Below, piece by piece: positions 35,660-44,478 of a stretch of DNA of 64,000 bases. Source of the DNA: Bacillota bacterium. GTDB taxonomy: Bacteria > Bacillota > Limnochordia > Limnochordales > ZCTH02-B6. The DNA is taken from positions 186,001-250,000 of the forward strand of contig PKQS01000009.1 in the NCBI GenBank assembly GCA_017577945.1, given 5' to 3'. Within the stretch, counting starts at the first letter, position 1. Every line of letters starts with the position of its first letter. The notes under the pieces were generated by a model. It was given only the letters and a program-made list of their open reading frames with translations, was not told the DNA's origin and did no database searches. A program made the translations under genes and the position numbers.

Positions 35660-36410
35660 CCCGTTGAGTGCTGGACGCCGCGGCCGGACGGATTCGCCCG
35701 CGGCGAGAAGCGGCCTGTCCTCGGCCCGTGGCGAAAGCACAACGCGGGCGGCGGAAGCGCCTTTGGGGCGCTGGCACGCGCCGATTTTCGAGGCGACTCG
35801 CGTCGAGGTGCCGTCGGCGAAGGCGGCGAGCGGCAACGGGCTGCTGTTCTGGAAGACGCTGGGCGTAACCGTCCTCTTCCTGGTTTCGGTGGCGGTTTTC
35901 CTCCTCGTATTGCAGGCGACGGGCCTGTGGGATTGGATGAATCCGCTTACCCGGCGCCTGTTGGAGTGGCCCGTGCTGGCGCCGCACGTGGAAATGTACC
36001 GCCTGGGCCGCGAGGCGTGGGGCGATTTGCAGAGCGAGCGGGCGCGCCTGGCGGAGTGGGAGAAGCGCCTTTCGGTCGAAGAAGCTCGGTTGGCCGAGCT
36101 GGAGCGGGCGCTGCAGCGAAGCCAGAATCAACTGGAGCTGCAGAGGCAGCAGCTGGCCGCCTGGGAAGCGGAGCTGACGGCGCGGCAAGCGGCGCTGGAA
36201 CGGCTGGAAGACGAGCGGCAGGCCGTGCAGCGCGTGCGCGAAATGTACGAAGCGATGCGGCCTCAGGACGCCGCGCGCATTTTGGCCGACATGGCGGACG
36301 AAGAAGTGGCGGCCCTCTTGATCGACATGGATCCCAGAACCGCAGCGAACATTCTCGCGGCGCTGCCGGTCCAAAAGGCAGCCGTCGTCTCCAGGCTGCT
36401 GGGGCTGTGA
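35646..36410 (+). CDS. MotE/YlxF-like flagellar protein with MgtE-N-type domain
   Basis: A 254-residue protein: a disordered N-terminal segment (1-70), one membrane span (about 77-97, VTVLFLVSVAVFLLVLQATG), a coiled coil (about 135-195) and a C-terminal helical MgtE-N-like repeat (MRPQDAARILADMADEEVAALL, then DPRTAANILAALP). This is the architecture of YlxF/MotE proteins between fliJ and fliK in Bacillota; MotE is a motor/stator chaperone in other bacteria. ATG 35646 overlaps the fliJ end. Confidence 0.85.
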   Translation: MSKVNPLSAGRRGRTDSPAARSGLSSARGESTTRAAEAPLGRWHAPIFEATRVEVPSAKAASGNGLLFWKTLGVTVLFLVSVAVFLLVLQATGLWDWMNPLTRRLLEWPVLAPHVEMYRLGREAWGDLQSERARLAEWEKRLSVEEARLAELERALQRSQNQLELQRQQLAAWEAELTARQAALERLEDERQAVQRVREMYEAMRPQDAARILADMADEEVAALLIDMDPRTAANILAALPVQKAAVVSRLLGL

Positions 36411-36420
36411 CGAGCCGCAC

Positions 36421-36442
36421 GGGTCCCGCACGGGCCCTTTCT
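36421..36442 (+). terminator. short hairpin with T stretch before fliK
   Basis: GGGTCC (36421-36426) pairs with GGGCCC (36432-36437, one G-U pair) across a 5-base loop, followed by TTTCT. It is a minimal terminator-like element at the end of the first flagellar gene group. Confidence 0.35.
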
Positions 36443-36469
36443 AAAGTCTTCCTGGGCGTTGGACGATGA
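36442..36469 (+). promoter_or_regulatory. candidate sigma-D (sigma-28) promoter before fliK
   Basis: TAAA (36442-36445), a 16-base spacer and GACGATGA (36462-36469), which keeps the CGAT core of the sigma-D -10 GCCGATAT (5 of 8 matches). It lies in the 113-base gap before fliK, and the cognate sigma factor is encoded at 53451. Confidence 0.4.
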
Positions 36470-36523
36470 ATAACAGTAGAGAATGGCCCGAACGAGGGGC
36501 TTGCGAAGGGAGGTGCGAGCGGC

Positions 36524-38551
36524 GTGCATCCGGGAGTTGCGCCCGTGGCCGCCGCCGTTTCGGTCAATGGGGGCGCAGGATCCGCCGGCCCTCGTTCCGC
36601 GGGCGACGGGACCAGTTTCGAGAGCCTGCTCGTGGCGCTGCTGAGCCAGACAGGCACTAACTTGCGTCCGGGAGCTGCGGGCGGCCTGGGCCTTGACGCG
36701 GCGGGCGCGGGTGAGGCCACTCCGCGCGGCGACGCCCCCGAGGGCGAGGAAGCGCGTGAGACGTCGGCCGCGGACGCTGCGGCGGCGCTACTTTTGACCG
36801 CGGGCACAGGGTACGCGGTAGGCGCGCCGCTGGCGGGCGAGGTGCCGGTCGAGGCGGGGAACGCGCCGTCGGCGGAGAGCTCCCTGGGGGCTGGGCACGG
36901 CGAGCTCGCAAGGCCGCCGGTGCAGGGGCCGGAGATTCTGGCGGTAACGCTTGCGGGGTTCGCCGGATACGATGCGGGCGCCGGGACAGCGACGCTGCCG
37001 GGTGGGGCTGCACCGCCGGGATCGGCGAGGGACGCGTTGCCGTCCGCTGGTCTGTTGGCCAGGATGCGCTTTGGCGCCCCGGCGGCGGAAGACGGCGGCC
37101 AGCAAGCGGCCGCGGGGCGGCCCGCGCTGCGCAGTGCGCACGGCGGTCTCCCGTGGCCCTGGTGGCAAACTCGCCCGATCCGCATGCCCTTCCGTGCCGG
37201 CGAAGCGGCGGCGCCGGGGTGGATGCGGCCGGACGGCTCAGACGGGGCTGCCGGCGGCCACGAGGCAGAGCGGCACTCCGCGGTATCCGGCCTCGATGGT
37301 TGGCCCGGCGCGGCGGGAGAAACGGCGCGCTGGAGCCGGCTGTCGCCCTGGCCTTCGCTGGGCGCTGCGGAGCAGGCGGCGCCTGGCACGGGCGTTGACG
37401 CCGGGTTCCTTGTGGGGCAAGGCGCGGAGGCGGCGGAGGGGTTGCTGGTCTCGCGGCCGGTTCGGGACGTGGAAGTCGCGGTGCTGGTGCAGCCTGGCGG
37501 TCCATCGGAGCCGAAGGGCGACTCCCGCAAGAAGCCGTGGGCCGCGACGCCGGACGTGCCCGGGCGCCCGATTTCTTCTGGCAGGTGGCCGGCGGAACCG
37601 GCTGAGGCGCGGTTCGCGGTTTCGCTTCTGCGCGGCGCGGAGCCTGGGGCTGCGGAACGCGCTTTCGAGCAGCTTGCGGCGCCGGACGCAGCCGCCGGGC
37701 GGATGGAGGGCGAGCCCGCGCGGGCGGATCAGCTGTCGACGGCGCCGGGCGCTGAGTTCGGTGACGGCAGCGGGGAGGTGCCTGGCTGGCCGGCTGGAAC
37801 TCCACAACGGCCTCAAGCGCGGACCGTAGCCAGCGAGCGGCCTGACGCCGCTTGGAACCAGCCAACCGCGCCGGGCCGGGAGGCGGGCGACGCGGATGAA
37901 TTCCTGTCCCAAGCGCCTGCAGGGCCAAGCTCGGCTCCCAAGCCGGAGGCCGAAGTGCAGGCGGGCGGCCCGCTGAGCGGTCTGACCGCCGGCGCCGATG
38001 GGACGGCCGGGAATGAGCCGGGAGTAGCGGCCGCGTGGACCGCGACGCCGCTGAACGCGCCGGGTCCTTCCGCGGCGGCGGAGGCAGCGGCGGGCGCGGA
38101 CGTGCGCGCCAGCTTGCTGCAGCAGCTGCGTGAGCCGCTGGATGAGATGGTGGCCGAGCTGGTGCGGTCGCCGTCGCGCAACGGCGTGGAAGAAGTCGCG
38201 ATCCGGCTGCGGCCCGAGATTTTCGGCGAGGTCGTCATGCGCATCGCCGTCGACGCGGACGGTTCGGTGACGGCGCGCTTTTTCGTTCAGCACGCCTCCG
38301 TGCGGCAGATGATCGAGCAGCAGTTGCCGGAGCTGCGCTCCATGCTGAGCCAGCACGGATTGCACCTGGCCGATGCCGGCGTGTTTGGCGGCGACGCCGG
38401 GATGCCGTGGGACCGCGAGCCTGCGCCGTACGAAGCGCCGCGTTGGAGCGGACCGGCGTACCATGCGGAGCCGGTCGACGAACCGGCCGAGCCGCGGCAG
38501 GCGGCGGCCTGGGCGCCGCTGTACGGCGGGGGCATCGACATACGTGTCTGA
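36524..38551 (+). CDS. fliK: flagellar hook-length control protein FliK
   Basis: The secreted ruler that sets hook length and switches export specificity. The 675-residue protein is long for the family; residues 1 to about 525 are low-complexity Ala/Gly/Pro/Glu-rich sequence, while the C-terminal Flg_hook domain (about 530-645) keeps VEEVAIRLRPEIFGEVVMRI and LPELRSMLSQHGL. GTG 36524 follows AAGGGAGGTG by 8 bases. The N-terminal composition differs from its neighbours but is normal for a FliK ruler in a GC-rich genome. Confidence 0.88.
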   Translation: MHPGVAPVAAAVSVNGGAGSAGPRSAGDGTSFESLLVALLSQTGTNLRPGAAGGLGLDAAGAGEATPRGDAPEGEEARETSAADAAAALLLTAGTGYAVGAPLAGEVPVEAGNAPSAESSLGAGHGELARPPVQGPEILAVTLAGFAGYDAGAGTATLPGGAAPPGSARDALPSAGLLARMRFGAPAAEDGGQQAAAGRPALRSAHGGLPWPWWQTRPIRMPFRAGEAAAPGWMRPDGSDGAAGGHEAERHSAVSGLDGWPGAAGETARWSRLSPWPSLGAAEQAAPGTGVDAGFLVGQGAEAAEGLLVSRPVRDVEVAVLVQPGGPSEPKGDSRKKPWAATPDVPGRPISSGRWPAEPAEARFAVSLLRGAEPGAAERAFEQLAAPDAAAGRMEGEPARADQLSTAPGAEFGDGSGEVPGWPAGTPQRPQARTVASERPDAAWNQPTAPGREAGDADEFLSQAPAGPSSAPKPEAEVQAGGPLSGLTAGADGTAGNEPGVAAAWTATPLNAPGPSAAAEAAAGADVRASLLQQLREPLDEMVAELVRSPSRNGVEEVAIRLRPEIFGEVVMRIAVDADGSVTARFFVQHASVRQMIEQQLPELRSMLSQHGLHLADAGVFGGDAGMPWDREPAPYEAPRWSGPAYHAEPVDEPAEPRQAAAWAPLYGGGIDIRV

Positions 38552-38590
38552 CGGAATCGCGACGACCCGCGCGAGGAGGTGACAAGCGGC

Positions 38591-39085
38591 GTGAACGTGT
38601 TCAGCGCGTTGGCGGCGACGTGGCCGGCCCTGACAACGACGACGTCGACCACGCGCAAGGCGGAAGAGGCGGCCGCGGCTTCCGTGGCGCCGTCGAGGAG
38701 CTCAGCCGGCGAGGTACTCGGCAACACGCTGGGCAAAGACGACTTCCTGCGGCTCTTGGTCACGCAGCTGACGTACCAAGACCCCATCAACCCCATCAGC
38801 GACCAGGAGTTCATCGCCCAGCTCGCCCAGTTCAGCGCGCTGGAGCAAATGTACAACGTGTCCCAGCAAGTGAAGCGGCTGGCGGACATTCAGCTGCTGA
38901 CCGGCGGCATGGGGCAGGCGGCGTCGCTGCTGGGCCGTACCGTCGTCGTGTTCGACGCGCAGAAAGGCGAGACGTTGGAAGGCGTCGTGGAAGCCGTCCG
39001 CATGGAGGAAGGCATGCCGATGCTGGTCATCGGCGAACGGCGCTTTTCGCTGTATGACGTCGTGGAAGTCCGAGGGGGTGCGTAA
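38591..39085 (+). CDS. flgD: flagellar hook assembly protein FlgD
   Basis: FlgD caps the growing hook. The 164-residue protein has the hallmark LGKDDFLRLLVTQLTYQDP and FIAQLAQFSALEQM. It lacks the C-terminal FnIII/FlgD-Ig part of E. coli FlgD, as is common in Bacillota. GTG 38591 lies 8 bases after AGGAGGTGA; GTG 38579 is inside that site. Confidence 0.95.
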   Translation: MNVFSALAATWPALTTTTSTTRKAEEAAAASVAPSRSSAGEVLGNTLGKDDFLRLLVTQLTYQDPINPISDQEFIAQLAQFSALEQMYNVSQQVKRLADIQLLTGGMGQAASLLGRTVVVFDAQKGETLEGVVEAVRMEEGMPMLVIGERRFSLYDVVEVRGGA

Positions 39086-39089
39086 GGGC

Positions 39090-39488
39090 GTGAAGCAAGT
39101 GCCGGGCATTCCTCCCGCGTCGAGCGTTCCGGCGTTAGGCGCGGCGGGAGCTGTCAAACCGGCGGGAGCAGCGGCGAAGCGCAGCGCGGCCGGTGCCGAC
39201 TTCCAGCAAATCTTGGCGGAACGGCTCGGCGCGCAAGAGGTGCGCTTCTCCGCCCACGCGCTGCAGCGGCTGCGGGCCGCGGGCATTCAGTTCGGCCCCG
39301 AGCAGCAGCGCAAGCTGCAGCAGGCCGTGGAGAAGGCCGCGGCCAAAGGCGCCCGTGAAAGCCTGGTCCTGATGGACAACCTGGCGCTGGTGGTGAGCGT
39401 CAAGAACAGGACGGTCATCACAGCGGTGGACGGCGCCCGCATCCGGGAAAACGTGTTCACCAACATCGACAGCGCCGTGATTACGTAA
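39090..39488 (+). CDS. flagellar operon protein, TIGR02530 family
   Basis: A 132-residue protein with a disordered N-terminus and a conserved C-terminal domain (FSAHALQRLRAAGIQF, LALVVSVKNRTVITAVDG) characteristic of the TIGR02530 flagellar operon proteins between flgD and flgE. Its function is unknown. GTG 39090 is 9 bases after GGGGGTG. Confidence 0.88.
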   Translation: MKQVPGIPPASSVPALGAAGAVKPAGAAAKRSAAGADFQQILAERLGAQEVRFSAHALQRLRAAGIQFGPEQQRKLQQAVEKAAAKGARESLVLMDNLALVVSVKNRTVITAVDGARIRENVFTNIDSAVIT

Positions 39489-39663
39489 GCGTGGCGCTGG
39501 CGCGGGCGGCGCGACAGCGGCGCGGCCTCGCCGGCGGAAGGAGACACGAAGTTCAGTGCGGCGGTGAGAGACGGACGGGCTGGACCCGGCAAGGGAAGCC
39601 TCAGGCGTGGACTGACGGAAGCGCCTGGCCTCGCCGTCGCCCCGAGAGGGAGGCGAATGGACG

Positions 39664-41223
39664 ATGATGCGTTCCCTGTTTGCCGGCGTCTCCGGGCTGA
39701 AGGCGCACCAGACCCGGATGGACGTCATCGGCAACAACATCGCCAACGTGAACACCATCGGCTACAAAGCCAGCCGGGTCACGTTCCAGGACGTGCTGTA
39801 CCAGACTCTTCGCTCGGCGTCGGCACCCACGGCTACGCGCGGCGGCACGAACCCGCTGCAGGTTGGCTTGGGCGTGCAAATCGGCAGCATCGACGTCATC
39901 CATACGCCGGGCAGCCCGATGCCGACGGGCGTGCAGAGCGACCTGGCCATCAGCGGCAACGGGTTCTTCGTCCTGCTGGACGGCGAAAAGCAGCTGTTCA
40001 CCCGGGCGGGAGCGTTCACCATCGACGAGTCGGGCTGGCTGGTCGCTCCCGGCAGCGGCCTACGGGTGGCGGGCTGGAACGCGGTGAACGGCGTCGTCGA
40101 CACGAACCAGCCCATCGAAGCCATCCGCATCGCCATCGGGCAGACCATTCCCGCTCGCGCCACCACCGAGGCCGTGTTCGCAGGCAATCTCAACGCGGTA
40201 GCGGGCGTGCCTGTCGGCCACGTGGTCCGCTACACAATAAGCGACGTGAACGACTCCGGGCTCGACGTGACGCTGGAGTTGACGAAGATAAGCGACACGG
40301 AGTGGGACATCGTCGCCAAGGACTCGGCCGGCGATACGCTGACCTTTGCGTCCGGCTCGCTAAACCGGCTGCAATTTGACGAGCGGGGCGTCCTGACCAA
40401 CATTGCAGACATCAAGATCGAGGTTGACCCCAGCGGTTCGTCGCAGACGATTACACTTATCGCCGCGGACGACTTGTCCGCCTTCGTGCGCAGCGCGCTG
40501 CCGGCTAACCCCAAGGTGCTGACCACCGTGGAAGTGGTCGACTCGCTGGGCGTGCGGCACCGCGTTATCATTGAATTCGAGAAAACCGCGGCCAACACGT
40601 GGGCGTGGGCCGCCGTCGACGAGAACGGCAACTACTTGGATATCGCCGGGTTCGGGGTTTACAATCCGAACACTCTGACCAGCGCGCGCCCGGTGCTGCG
40701 CTTCGGCGCGGACGGCCGCCTGGCCGCGGGCAGCGACATTGCAGCCATCACGCTGAACCCGGGGAACGGCGCCGATCCGGTGGTGTTCATGCCGGATTTC
40801 ACCGCCATCAGCCAGTACGGCCAGCCGTCGCAGGTGAGCGCCACGTCGCAGAACGGTTACGTCGCCGGCACGCTGGAGGAGATTCGGTTTGACGTATCGG
40901 GCGTCATCACAGGCGTCTTCTCCAACGGGCTGACGCAGACGCTGGCGCAGCTGGCCCTGGCCACGTTCGCCAACAACGGCGGCTTGCTCCGGGTGGGCGA
41001 CACGGCCTTTGAAGCGTCGCACAACTCCGGGCAGCCCCAGATCGGCGCGGCGGGTACGGGCGATCGCGGCCTGATCACGCCGGGCGCGCTGGAGATGTCG
41101 AACGTAGACTTGTCGGAGGAATTTACCTCCATGATCATCACGCAGCGCGGGTTCCAGGCCAACTCCCGCATCATCACCACGTCGGACGAGCTGTTGCAGG
41201 AGCTGGTCAATCTCAAGCGCTAA
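39664..41223 (+). CDS. flgE: flagellar hook protein FlgE
   Basis: The hook subunit. The 519-residue protein has the rod/hook N-terminus (SLFAGVSGLKAHQTRMDVIG, NNIANVNTIGYK), the FlgE-type SGNGFFVLLDG, a large variable middle (about 140-400) that would form surface domains, and the C-terminus DLSEEFTSMIITQRGFQANS. ATG 39664 and 39667 are adjacent, behind GGGAGGCGA. The 175-base gap upstream (39489-39663) is GC-rich and shows no promoter or riboswitch that I can support. Confidence 0.96.
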   Translation: MMRSLFAGVSGLKAHQTRMDVIGNNIANVNTIGYKASRVTFQDVLYQTLRSASAPTATRGGTNPLQVGLGVQIGSIDVIHTPGSPMPTGVQSDLAISGNGFFVLLDGEKQLFTRAGAFTIDESGWLVAPGSGLRVAGWNAVNGVVDTNQPIEAIRIAIGQTIPARATTEAVFAGNLNAVAGVPVGHVVRYTISDVNDSGLDVTLELTKISDTEWDIVAKDSAGDTLTFASGSLNRLQFDERGVLTNIADIKIEVDPSGSSQTITLIAADDLSAFVRSALPANPKVLTTVEVVDSLGVRHRVIIEFEKTAANTWAWAAVDENGNYLDIAGFGVYNPNTLTSARPVLRFGADGRLAAGSDIAAITLNPGNGADPVVFMPDFTAISQYGQPSQVSATSQNGYVAGTLEEIRFDVSGVITGVFSNGLTQTLAQLALATFANNGGLLRVGDTAFEASHNSGQPQIGAAGTGDRGLITPGALEMSNVDLSEEFTSMIITQRGFQANSRIITTSDELLQELVNLKR

Positions 41224-41266
41224 TTTCAGCCTCGACGCCGGCTGACGGAAAGGGGGCGTGGCGGCC

Positions 41267-41479
41267 GTGGTACGGCTGACGCGGCTGGACGGCACGGAGG
41301 TCGTCGTAAGCGCGGAGCTCATCGAGATGCTGGAAGCGACGCCGGACACGGTCGTCACGCTCACCACCGGCCGCAAGCTGGTCGTTCGGGAAAGCGTGGA
41401 CGAAGTGGTGCGGCGCGTCAAGGAGTACCGGCGCGACGTGTGCGGCTGCCGGCCGGAAGGCGTCGACGCGGAGACTTGA
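41267..41479 (+). CDS. flbD: flagellar FlbD family protein (SwrD-like)
   Basis: A 70-residue protein starting MVRLTRLDGTEVVVSAELIE, the FlbD signature, with VTLTTGRKLVVRESVDEVV. In B. subtilis the homologue SwrD raises motor torque. GTG 41267 gives the family start and is 10 bases after AAAGGGGG; GTG 41258 is too close to it. A CxC pair near the C-terminus is unusual. Confidence 0.93.
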   Translation: MVRLTRLDGTEVVVSAELIEMLEATPDTVVTLTTGRKLVVRESVDEVVRRVKEYRRDVCGCRPEGVDAET

Positions 41480-41488
41480 GGTGATGAC

Positions 41489-42304
41489 GTGGATCTCACG
41501 ACGGTACTGGGCCTCCTCGGAGGGGCCGCGATGATCATCTGGGCGATGGCCGACGGCGGCGACATTCGCATTTTCTGGGACTTGCCGTCGTTGATCCTCG
41601 TCGTGGGCGGCACGCTGGGTGCCACGGTGGTCAGCGTGCCCGCGGACCAGCTGCGGCAGGTGTTCGGCGTCTTGCGGGCGGCTTTCTCCAGCCGGATGCG
41701 CACGCCGGACGAGGTCATCCCGCTGCTCGTGCATTTCGCCGAAAAGGCGCGGCGCGAGGGCTTGCTGGCGATGGAAGAGGAGGCCAGCCAGCTGGACGAC
41801 CCGTTCTTGCGCAAAGGACTGCAGCTGGTGGTGGACGGCGTCGACCCGGAGCTGGTGCGTGAGGTGCTGGAGATCGAAATCCAGTTCCTGGAGGAGCGCC
41901 ACGCCATGGGCCGGCGCATCTTTCAAATCGCGGGGAACTTTGCGCCCGCGTTCGGCATGCTGGGCACCGTCGTCGGCCTGATTCAGATGCTGGTCAACCT
42001 GTCGAACTCGTCGGCTCTTGGCAAGGGCATGGCGCTGGCGCTGATTACGACGTTCTACGGAGCTATCCTGGCCAACGTCGTGTTCTTGCCCATCGCCAAC
42101 AAGCTGGCGGCAAAAAGCGAGCAGGAAGTGCTGCTCATGCATCTGGCGGTGGAGGGTGTCCTCGCCATCCAGGCAGGGGAAAACCCGCGCATAGTCGAAG
42201 AAAAGTTGAACGCTTTCCTGTCCAAGTCGGCGCTGGCGGCCCGGCGCGGGCGCGAAGGCTCCGCCGCCGTCCGGGAGGCGAGGATGGCCAATGTCCGGCA
42301 ATAG
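41489..42304 (+). CDS. motA: flagellar motor stator protein MotA
   Basis: An inner-membrane stator subunit. The 271-residue protein has four predicted membrane segments, a cytoplasmic loop with charged residues (RREGLLAMEEE), and the conserved PAFGMLGTVVGLIQML with the membrane proline. GTG 41489 follows GAGGTGA. The motAB genes lie inside the flagellar operon, as in several Clostridia, not at a separate locus as in B. subtilis. Confidence 0.96.
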   Translation: MDLTTVLGLLGGAAMIIWAMADGGDIRIFWDLPSLILVVGGTLGATVVSVPADQLRQVFGVLRAAFSSRMRTPDEVIPLLVHFAEKARREGLLAMEEEASQLDDPFLRKGLQLVVDGVDPELVREVLEIEIQFLEERHAMGRRIFQIAGNFAPAFGMLGTVVGLIQMLVNLSNSSALGKGMALALITTFYGAILANVVFLPIANKLAAKSEQEVLLMHLAVEGVLAIQAGENPRIVEEKLNAFLSKSALAARRGREGSAAVREARMANVRQ

Positions 42305-43040
42305 CAGCCGTGTGACGGCACGGCGCCGGCCGCGGGAAGACGGCGTCCAGACGCCGTGGCTGGTCACCTATGCGGACATGGTCACGCTGCTGCTCACCTT
42401 CTTTGTTTTGTTGTTCGCCTTTTCGGAACTGGACGCTCAGCGCTTCGAGACGTTTCTCGTGGCGCTGCAGGGGGCGTTCGGCGTGCTGGACGGCGGCCCG
42501 CGGGTCTTGCAGGACGACTCGGTGTTCGAGGATCTCAACGAGCTCCGGTTGGAGGACATCATCCGGCCGGAACTGCTGGCCCAGCTGCAAGGGGTGTACG
42601 CCGGCATCGGCGCCTTCGTGGCCGAGCGGGGCTTGGGGGACTCGCTGCAGGTGGACTACAGCGAGCGGGGCGTCGTCGTGCGCTTTGCCGACCGCGTCCT
42701 GTTCGATTTGGGCCGGGCCGACTTGAAGCCGGAAGCCGTCGCCATCTTGGACCAGCTGGCCGAGTTTCTGCGCACCATTCCGAATCACGTGCGGGTCGAA
42801 GGGCACACCGACGATTTGCCCATCAACAACGAGCGCTTCCCGTCCAACTGGGAACTGAGCACGGCCCGCGCAACCAACGTCGTCCGGTACTTTATCGAAA
42901 AGCACGGGCTTGATCCGACCAAGTTTTCCGCGGCGGGCTACGGCGAGTACCGCCCGCTGGTACCCAACGATTCCATGGAAAACCGGGCGCTCAATCGCCG
43001 GGTCGACATCGTCTTGCTGCGGCTTGATCTGGGCGAGTGA
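42291..43040 (+). CDS. motB: flagellar motor stator protein MotB
   Basis: The peptidoglycan-anchored stator subunit. The 249-residue protein has a single N-terminal membrane segment with the ion-binding D29 (TYADMVTLLLTFFVLLFAF), a plug region and a C-terminal OmpA-like domain (VEGHTDDLPINNERFPSNWE). It overlaps motA by 14 bases. Whether H+ or Na+ is used cannot be fixed from sequence. Confidence 0.96.
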   Translation: MSGNSSRVTARRRPREDGVQTPWLVTYADMVTLLLTFFVLLFAFSELDAQRFETFLVALQGAFGVLDGGPRVLQDDSVFEDLNELRLEDIIRPELLAQLQGVYAGIGAFVAERGLGDSLQVDYSERGVVVRFADRVLFDLGRADLKPEAVAILDQLAEFLRTIPNHVRVEGHTDDLPINNERFPSNWELSTARATNVVRYFIEKHGLDPTKFSAAGYGEYRPLVPNDSMENRALNRRVDIVLLRLDLGE

Positions 43041-43084
43041 GGCCGCGGCGTCGGATGAGGTGAGCGAAACTGGCACGCATCGAG

Positions 43085-43525
43085 ATGAATTTCCGGGCGT
43101 TTTTGTTGATTATTTCGCTGGCCATCTTGCTGGCTTCCGGCACCACCTATATGGTGTTTACTTTAGTTGGAGGTGCCACCGGACCGCGCGAGGGCGCGGG
43201 TCGCGTGGGCGCGCCGGGTCCCATGTACGACATCGGTACGCTGACGGTGAACCTCCTGAACAGCGAGGGCGAGACCGGTGTGCGCTACATGCGAACCGGC
43301 GTGGTGCTGGAGCTGGATTCGGAGAGGACCCGGCGCGAAGTGGAACAGCGGGAGCCGCAAATCGTGGACCGGATCCTGAGCGTGATGCGCCAGCAGACGG
43401 TAACTTCGGTGACCGGCGCGGAAGGGCAGGAGAAGCTGCGGGCGGAGATCGTCGCGTCGGTCAATGACATCCTGGTGCAGGGCCGGGTCATCCAAGTCTG
43501 GTTCACCGACTTGGTGGTGCAATGA
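43085..43525 (+). CDS. fliL: flagellar basal body-associated protein FliL
   Basis: A stator-associated membrane protein: one N-terminal membrane segment (about 7-27) and a periplasmic FliL domain (VRYMRTGVVLELDSERTRREVEQREPQI is split over residues 68-95). ATG 43085 is used here, but GATGAGGTGAG (43054-43064) is 20 bases upstream; the in-frame CTG 43070, 5 bases after that site, may be the true start and would add five residues. Follows motB as in Clostridia. Confidence 0.9.
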   Translation: MNFRAFLLIISLAILLASGTTYMVFTLVGGATGPREGAGRVGAPGPMYDIGTLTVNLLNSEGETGVRYMRTGVVLELDSERTRREVEQREPQIVDRILSVMRQQTVTSVTGAEGQEKLRAEIVASVNDILVQGRVIQVWFTDLVVQ

Positions 43526-44478
43526 TGATGGAGCTTTCGCCGTGGGGCATGTTTCGCGGGCGCACGGTGAAGCGGTACGACTTCCGGCGGCCGGACAAGT
43601 TTTCGAAGGATCAGCTGCGCACGCTGCAAATTATTCACGAAAGCTTTTCGCGCGGCATGGCCACGTACTTGTCCGGCTACGTCCGCACCATCGTCGAAGG
43701 CGAAGTCGTGTCGGTGACGCAGGCGACGTACGACGAGTTCGTCCGCTCGCTCACCAATCCGACGCTCATCGGCGTCTTCAGCGTCGAGCCTTTGGAAGGC
43801 AACGCGCTGATTGAAATACCGCCGGACCTTTCCTTTATGATCATCGACCGGCTGCTCGGCGGCCCGGGCACGGTTCCGACCCGCATCCGGGAGCTGACGG
43901 AAATCGAGCAAACGGTGATGCGCCGTGTGCTGGAGCGCAGCCTGGTGTCGCTGGGCGACGCTTGGAGCAGCCTGGTGCCGATGCAGCCCCGCCTGGAGCG
44001 GGTGGAAGTCAATCCGCAGTTCGTGCAGCTTCTGCCGCCCCACGACATGGTCATCGTGGTCGCGTTGCGGGTCCGCATCCGCAACGTGGAAGGCCGCGTC
44101 AACATTTGCATTCCGTATGCGGTTTTGGAGCCCATCGCCAACCGGCTGAGCGCCCACTACCTGTTCGGCGGCGGCCAAAAGGTCGAGGCGGGCCGGCACG
44201 TCGGGGAGCTGCGCAAACAGGTGGAGACGATGACGGTGCCGGTGACGGTGACGTTGGGCGAGGCCACGGTGACGGTGGGCGAGCTGCTGGACTTGGCCGT
44301 CGGCGACGTGATTCGCCTGAACACCAGCACGCGCCAGCTGCTGGAGGTGCGGGTCGGCGAGAAGACCAAGTTCTTGGCCCGGCCCGGGCGCATCGGCGGC
44401 CGGCTGGCGGTGGAAATCGTCGAGGTGCTTCCCGTGGAGCTCGGCGCGGAAGCGGAAGGAGTGGAAGGCCGTGAGTGA
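43522..44478 (+). CDS. fliM: flagellar motor switch protein FliM, lacking the N-terminal CheY-binding peptide
   Basis: FliM is the central C-ring switch protein. The 318-residue protein has the core CheC-like domain with the LLGGPG motif and the C-terminal SpoA domain ([22 protein letters not shown]). FliM normally begins with LSQxExDALL, the CheY-P docking peptide; here the chain begins [21 protein letters not shown] and the sequence upstream is fliL, so the peptide is missing. Three consecutive ATGs (43522-43530) are possible starts. The gene overlaps fliL by 4 bases and fliY by 8. Confidence 0.95.
   Translation: MMMELSPWGMFRGRTVKRYDFRRPDKFSKDQLRTLQIIHESFSRGMATYLSGYVRTIVEGEVVSVTQATYDEFVRSLTNPTLIGVFSVEPLEGNALIEIPPDLSFMIIDRLLGGPGTVPTRIRELTEIEQTVMRRVLERSLVSLGDAWSSLVPMQPRLERVEVNPQFVQLLPPHDMVIVVALRVRIRNVEGRVNICIPYAVLEPIANRLSAHYLFGGGQKVEAGRHVGELRKQVETMTVPVTVTLGEATVTVGELLDLAVGDVIRLNTSTRQLLEVRVGEKTKFLARPGRIGGRLAVEIVEVLPVELGAEAEGVEGRE

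Noticed and set aside
35646..36410. Calling the MgtE-N-like protein a magnesium transporter
   Set aside because: It has only one membrane span and lacks the CBS and transporter domains; its place between fliJ and fliK fits a flagellar role.
36951..37829. Second long plus-strand frame inside fliK, suggesting a frameshift
   Set aside because: The fliK frame is intact from a good ribosome site to a recognisable Flg_hook domain; the other frame is Arg-rich and motif-free.
39489..39663. Possible c-di-GMP riboswitch before flgE
   Set aside because: The conserved GEMM elements (GNRA-type loop and receptor) are not found; the GC-rich sequence folds too easily to judge.
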